From Oscillospiraceae bacterium (GTDB lineage Bacteria > Bacillota > Clostridia > Oscillospirales > Oscillospiraceae), in NCBI GenBank assembly GCA_017409645.1, contig JAFQSI010000235.1, forward strand, positions 1 to 7,898: a stretch of 7,898 nucleotides of DNA. Reading direction: 5' to 3'. Below, in pieces: positions 5,043 to 7,898 of this stretch (position 1 is its first letter; each line of letters starts with the position of its first letter). The translations under genes and the position numbers were made by a program. The notes below the pieces were generated by a model. It did no database searches and had not been told where the DNA came from. It saw only the letters and a list, made by a program, of their open reading frames with translations.

Positions 5043-6194
5043 ATGAAAAAACTGATGAAATTTATGAGCTATGTCCTTGTCGCCGCCCTGGCCAGTGCGG
5101 TGACCTTTGCCGCAGCCAATGTACCCCGGGAGGACAACGCCAAGCTCGACGAACTGCGGGCGCTGGTGGATGAGAAATTCATCGGCGAGATCGACTGGAA
5201 GGCGGCAGAGGACAGCGCCGCCGCCGGGATGGTCGCGGGCCTGGGGGACCGCTGGAGCTACTACATGAGCGCGGAGCGCTATGACAGCTATCTCGAGCAG
5301 ATGAACAACGCCTATGTGGGCGTGGGCATCACCGTCACCGAGCGGGAGGACGGCTACATCGATGTGGTGGAGGTCGTCAGGGGCGGTCCCGCCGAGCGGG
5401 CCGGTATCGAGGCCGGGGACATCCTGACCCATGCCGACGGCATCGATCTGGCGACACTGACCATGGACGAGAGTACCGGCATCATCAAGGGCGAGGAGGG
5501 GACCACCGTCCGCCTGACCATCCGCCGGGGGGAGATCACCTGGGAGATGGACGTCAGGCGCGAATTCTTTGAGGTCACCGTGGCCAGCGGCCAGATGCTC
5601 ACGGAGGACATCGGCATGGTCACCATCGAGAATTTCGACGGCCGCTGCGCCGACGAGACGATTGATGCCATCGAGTCTCTGATGGATCAGGGCGCGAAGA
5701 AGCTGATCTTCGACGTCCGGAACAACCCCGGCGGCTACAAGAGGGAGCTGTGCGCGGTGCTGGACTATCTGCTGCCCGAGGGGCCCCTGTTCCGCAGCGA
5801 ATACTATGACGGCACGGAGCAGGTGGACGAGTCTGATGCCGATTGCCTGGACATCCCCATGGCGGTGCTGGTCAATTCCGAGAGCATCTCCGCTGCGGAG
5901 TTCTTCGCCGCGGCTCTGGATGAATACGAGGCCGCCACGGTGGTCGGCACCCAGACCATCGGCAAGGGCTACTTCCAGCAGACCTACCGCCTGTCCGACG
6001 GCAGCGCCGTGGGCCTGTCCGTGGGCAAGTATACCACCCCCAACGGCGTCAGTCTGACGGATGTGGGCATCACCCCGGATGTGGTGGTGGAGGTCGATGA
6101 GGAGCTGTTCTGGCAGATCTACTACGGCAATGTGGACTGGACCGGCGATCCCCAGGTCCTGGCCGCCGTGGAAGTTCTTGAAAATGCAGAATAA
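5043..6194 (+). CDS. Membrane-anchored PDZ/S41 C-terminal processing peptidase (CtpA/CtpB type)
   Basis: This 383-residue serine protease begins with an N-terminal hydrophobic segment (about 8-26) that serves as a signal or membrane anchor, placing the enzyme outside the membrane. A PDZ domain follows at about 91-165 (YVGVGITV, GGPAERAGIEAGDIL), then the S41 catalytic core at about 175-350. The motif NSESISAAEFF (278-288) holds the nucleophile S283. K308 in TIGKGYFQQ is the general base, 25 residues on, as in Prc and CtpB, and Q312 matches the glutamine of the CtpB Ser-Lys-Gln triad. The FDVRNNPGG motif (223-231) is also typical. There is no extra C-terminal peptidoglycan-binding domain. GAGG (5033-5036) lies 6 nt before ATG 5043. 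S41 proteases of this type cut envelope proteins near their C-termini. The gene follows the ftsEX operon but beyond its terminator, so it is probably transcribed separately. The exact substrate is unknown. Confidence 0.93.
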   Translation: MKKLMKFMSYVLVAALASAVTFAAANVPREDNAKLDELRALVDEKFIGEIDWKAAEDSAAAGMVAGLGDRWSYYMSAERYDSYLEQMNNAYVGVGITVTEREDGYIDVVEVVRGGPAERAGIEAGDILTHADGIDLATLTMDESTGIIKGEEGTTVRLTIRRGEITWEMDVRREFFEVTVASGQMLTEDIGMVTIENFDGRCADETIDAIESLMDQGAKKLIFDVRNNPGGYKRELCAVLDYLLPEGPLFRSEYYDGTEQVDESDADCLDIPMAVLVNSESISAAEFFAAALDEYEAATVVGTQTIGKGYFQQTYRLSDGSAVGLSVGKYTTPNGVSLTDVGITPDVVVEVDEELFWQIYYGNVDWTGDPQVLAAVEVLENAE

Positions 6195-6197
6195 TCC

Positions 6198-6226
6198 TTG
6201 ACGGAGGGCAAAAAATCCTCTATAAT
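6198..6226 (+). promoter_or_regulatory. Sigma-A-type promoter of greA-lysS
   Basis: TTGACG (6198-6203), a 17-bp spacer and a perfect TATAAT (6221-6226) begin four bases after the stop of the protease gene. The predicted start is near 6233, giving a leader of about 44 nt to greA. There is no convincing terminator between the protease gene and this promoter, so read-through from upstream is also possible. Confidence 0.85.
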
Positions 6227-6276
6227 ATACGTTGCGAAATCAGTAAACTCTTCTTTTGAGAAAGGATATATGCATT

Positions 6277-6756
6277 ATGGCAAAGGAATTTAAGATCACA
6301 AGTCTGCGCCGGGACGACCTGGTGAAGGAGCTGAATTACCTCAAGACCACCCGTGAGCGCGAGGTCGCCGCCATGATCGCCGAGGCCCGGTCCTACGGCG
6401 ACTTGTCCGAGAACTCCGAGTACGATGCCGCCAAGGACGAGCAGGGCAGACTCTATGCCCGCATCGCCGAGATCGAGGACATTCTGAACCACGCCGTCAT
6501 CATCGAGGACGAGAACGAGGCCTCCGGCCGCGTCGGCCTGGGCTGCTCCGTCACCGTGCGCAATCTGAGCAGCGGCATCGAGAACACCTACAAGATCACC
6601 GGCTCCCAGGAGGCCAACCCCATGCTCTTCAAGCTCTCCGACGATTCCCCCTTCGGCCGCGCTGCCGTGGGCAAGGGCGTGGGCGAGACTTTTATGGTCA
6701 ATGCACCTGCCGGCTCCTACGAGATGCTGATCCTGGCAGTTACCCGGGAGGGCTAA
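6277..6756 (+). CDS. greA: Transcription elongation factor GreA
   Basis: GreA binds the secondary channel of RNA polymerase and stimulates cleavage of backtracked transcripts, rescuing stalled complexes. The 159-residue protein has the usual length and two domains. The N-terminal antiparallel coiled coil (about 8-75) has the acidic tip RSYGDLSENSEYDAAK, with D42 and E45 as the expected catalytic acids. The C-terminal FKBP-like domain (about 82-158) contains the typical SPFGRAAVGK (124-133). ATG 6277 is preceded by AAAGGA (6261-6266), 10 nt away. An in-frame TTG at 6256 has no better site and is rejected. lysS follows after 3 nt, an arrangement common in Firmicutes. Confidence 0.97.
   Translation: MAKEFKITSLRRDDLVKELNYLKTTREREVAAMIAEARSYGDLSENSEYDAAKDEQGRLYARIAEIEDILNHAVIIEDENEASGRVGLGCSVTVRNLSSGIENTYKITGSQEANPMLFKLSDDSPFGRAAVGKGVGETFMVNAPAGSYEMLILAVTREG
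6746..6752 (+). promoter_or_regulatory. lysS ribosome binding site inside the greA 3' end
   Basis: GGGAGGG overlaps the last codons of greA (Arg-Glu-Gly) and lies 7 nt before ATG 6760. It fixes the lysS start and implies coupled translation. Confidence 0.75.
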
Positions 6757-6759
6757 ACA

Positions 6760-7898
6760 ATGGCAAAGTTCGTACCCCAGGCAGAGCTGTCTGTCTCTGA
6801 ACAGGCCCAGGTCCGCCGCGACAAGCTGGCTGCCCTGCGCGCCGAGGGTCGGGACCCCTTTGTCCAGACCAAGTTTGAATTTGACTCCGATTCCGCGGCC
6901 ATCAAGGCCGATTACGAGGCCTACGAGGAGAAGACCGTCCGGGTCGCCGGCCGTCTGATGTCCAAGCGTGGCCAGGGCAAGGTCATGTTCTGCGACCTGC
7001 AGGACGCCACCGGCCGCATCCAGCTCTTCGTCAAGATCGACGAGATGGGCGAGGAGGAGTACGCCCGCTTCAAGAAGAACGACATCGGCGACATCATCGG
7101 CTGCGAGGGCAAGGTCTTCAAGACCAAGACCGGCGAGATCTCCGTGCGCACCAGCTCCATCGTGCTGCTGAGCAAGGCTCTGCTGCCCCTGCCCGAGAAG
7201 TACCACGGCCTGACTGACCGGGAGACCCGGTACCGTCAGCGCTATGTGGACCTGATCGTCAACCCCGAGGTCAAGGACACCTTCGTCAAGCGCAGCCTGA
7301 TCCTCCGGGAGCTGCGCCACTTCCTGGATTCCAAGGGCTTCCTGGAAGTCGACACCCCCATCCTGACCCCCTTTGAGATCGGCGCCAACGCCCGTCCCTT
7401 CTACACCCACCACAACACCCTGGATCTGGATATGGTCCTGCGCATCGAGACGGAGCTGTACCTGAAGCGGCTGATCGTCGGCGGCATGGACAAGGTCTAC
7501 GAGGTGGGCCGCATCTTCCGCAACGAGGGCATGGACCCCACCCACAACCCCGAGTTCACCTCCATCGAGCTGTACCAGGCCTACACCGACTTCTACGGCA
7601 TGATGGACCTGGTGGAGGAGATGATGAAGACCGTGGCCATGAACGTCTGCGGTACCCTGCAGATCAGCTACCAGGGCAAGGAGATCGATCTGAGCAAGTG
7701 GGAGCGCATGACCATGATCGAGGCCGTCAAGAAGTATTCCGGCGTGGACTTCGCCGCCATCGGCTCCGACGAGGAGGCCATTGCCATTGCTAAGGAGAAG
7801 AATGTGGAGCTGCCTGAGATCCCCACCAAGGGTGCCATCCTGGTGGAGTTCTTCGACGCCTTCGTCGAGGAGAACCTGATCCAGCCCACCTTCATCTA
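6760..7898 (+). CDS. lysS: Lysyl-tRNA synthetase, class II (3' end off window)
   Basis: The frame from ATG 6760 is open to the right edge, giving 379 complete codons; the remainder of the gene, including class II motif 3, lies beyond. The enzyme charges tRNA-Lys with lysine in the cytoplasm. An N-terminal OB-fold anticodon-binding domain spans about 58-140. The catalytic domain begins with RYRQRYVDLIVNPEV (157-171), then class II motif 1 (KGFLEVDTP, 192-200) and motif 2 (RIFRNEGMDPTHNPEF, 251-266). The lysine-pocket region reads EIGANARPFYTHHNTLDLD (206-224) and RIETELYLKRL (228-238), which departs from the common GGAxARPF and RIAPELYLKRL; the glutamate matching E. coli E240 (here E232) is kept. 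The end of the visible part, LIQPTFI, is the familiar segment before motif 3. It is co-transcribed with greA. Confidence 0.97.
   Translation, partial: MAKFVPQAELSVSEQAQVRRDKLAALRAEGRDPFVQTKFEFDSDSAAIKADYEAYEEKTVRVAGRLMSKRGQGKVMFCDLQDATGRIQLFVKIDEMGEEEYARFKKNDIGDIIGCEGKVFKTKTGEISVRTSSIVLLSKALLPLPEKYHGLTDRETRYRQRYVDLIVNPEVKDTFVKRSLILRELRHFLDSKGFLEVDTPILTPFEIGANARPFYTHHNTLDLDMVLRIETELYLKRLIVGGMDKVYEVGRIFRNEGMDPTHNPEFTSIELYQAYTDFYGMMDLVEEMMKTVAMNVCGTLQISYQGKEIDLSKWERMTMIEAVKKYSGVDFAAIGSDEEAIAIAKEKNVELPEIPTKGAILVEFFDAFVEENLIQPTFI

Noticed and set aside
6204..6220. Short GAGG/CCTC inverted repeat after the protease gene considered as a terminator
   Set aside because: It has only four pairs with an A-rich loop and no T run, and it falls in the spacer of the greA promoter.
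6220..7545. Long minus-strand open frame (441 codons) opposite greA and lysS
   Set aside because: It spans two well-recognised genes and an intergenic promoter on the other strand and has no domain features; it is a composition artefact.
400..7898. CRISPR array, tRNA, rRNA, insertion sequence or prophage genes
   Set aside because: I saw no regularly spaced short repeats, no tRNA-like cloverleaf, no transposase or integrase reading frame and no phage proteins. The only long repeat is the in-gene RCC1 duplication.

Overview
The window looks like chromosomal DNA of a GC-rich, gut-type Firmicute, probably Clostridia/Oscillospiraceae. This is inferred from four things: sigma-A-type promoters, AGGAG-type ribosome sites, strongly C/G-ending codons, and two conserved gene blocks (ftsE-ftsX-cell wall hydrolase-S41 protease, and greA-lysS). 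No species can be named from the sequence alone.

Layout. Bases 1-399 hold the 3' end of a CdaR/PucR-type regulator, followed by a strong hairpin terminator (414-439). On the opposite strand, 456-1568 encodes a cytoplasmic zinc-ribbon plus RCC1-repeat protein. Its repeat domain is an exact-period (459 bp) internal duplication. This gene has its own consensus promoter, divergent from a second consensus promoter that drives ftsE. Bases 1735-4661 form a compact operon: ftsE (ABC ATPase), ftsX (membrane subunit, overlapping ftsE) and a secreted coiled-coil M23 endopeptidase. It ends in an intrinsic terminator. The spacer 4694-5042 (about 350 bp) has no gene. It holds a possible promoter, a nested palindromic element resembling a dispersed intergenic repeat, and two 12-bp perfect palindromes with the same TGCGCA core. 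Bases 5043-6194 encode a membrane-anchored PDZ/S41 (CtpA-type) protease. A near-perfect promoter then drives greA (6277-6756), with lysS starting 3 nt later and running off the right edge.

How the genes fit together. FtsEX is known to gate cell-wall hydrolases through a periplasmic or extracellular coiled-coil partner. The third gene has exactly that coiled coil, fused to an M23 domain whose metal ligands and catalytic histidine are intact, so it is probably the FtsEX-controlled hydrolase itself. The S41 protease may process envelope proteins, possibly including such hydrolases. GreA and LysS are housekeeping functions in transcription and translation.

Most of the window is ordinary core genome. 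The parts that deserve attention are the duplicated RCC1 gene and the structured spacer before ctpA. I did not find evidence for a complete novel system.
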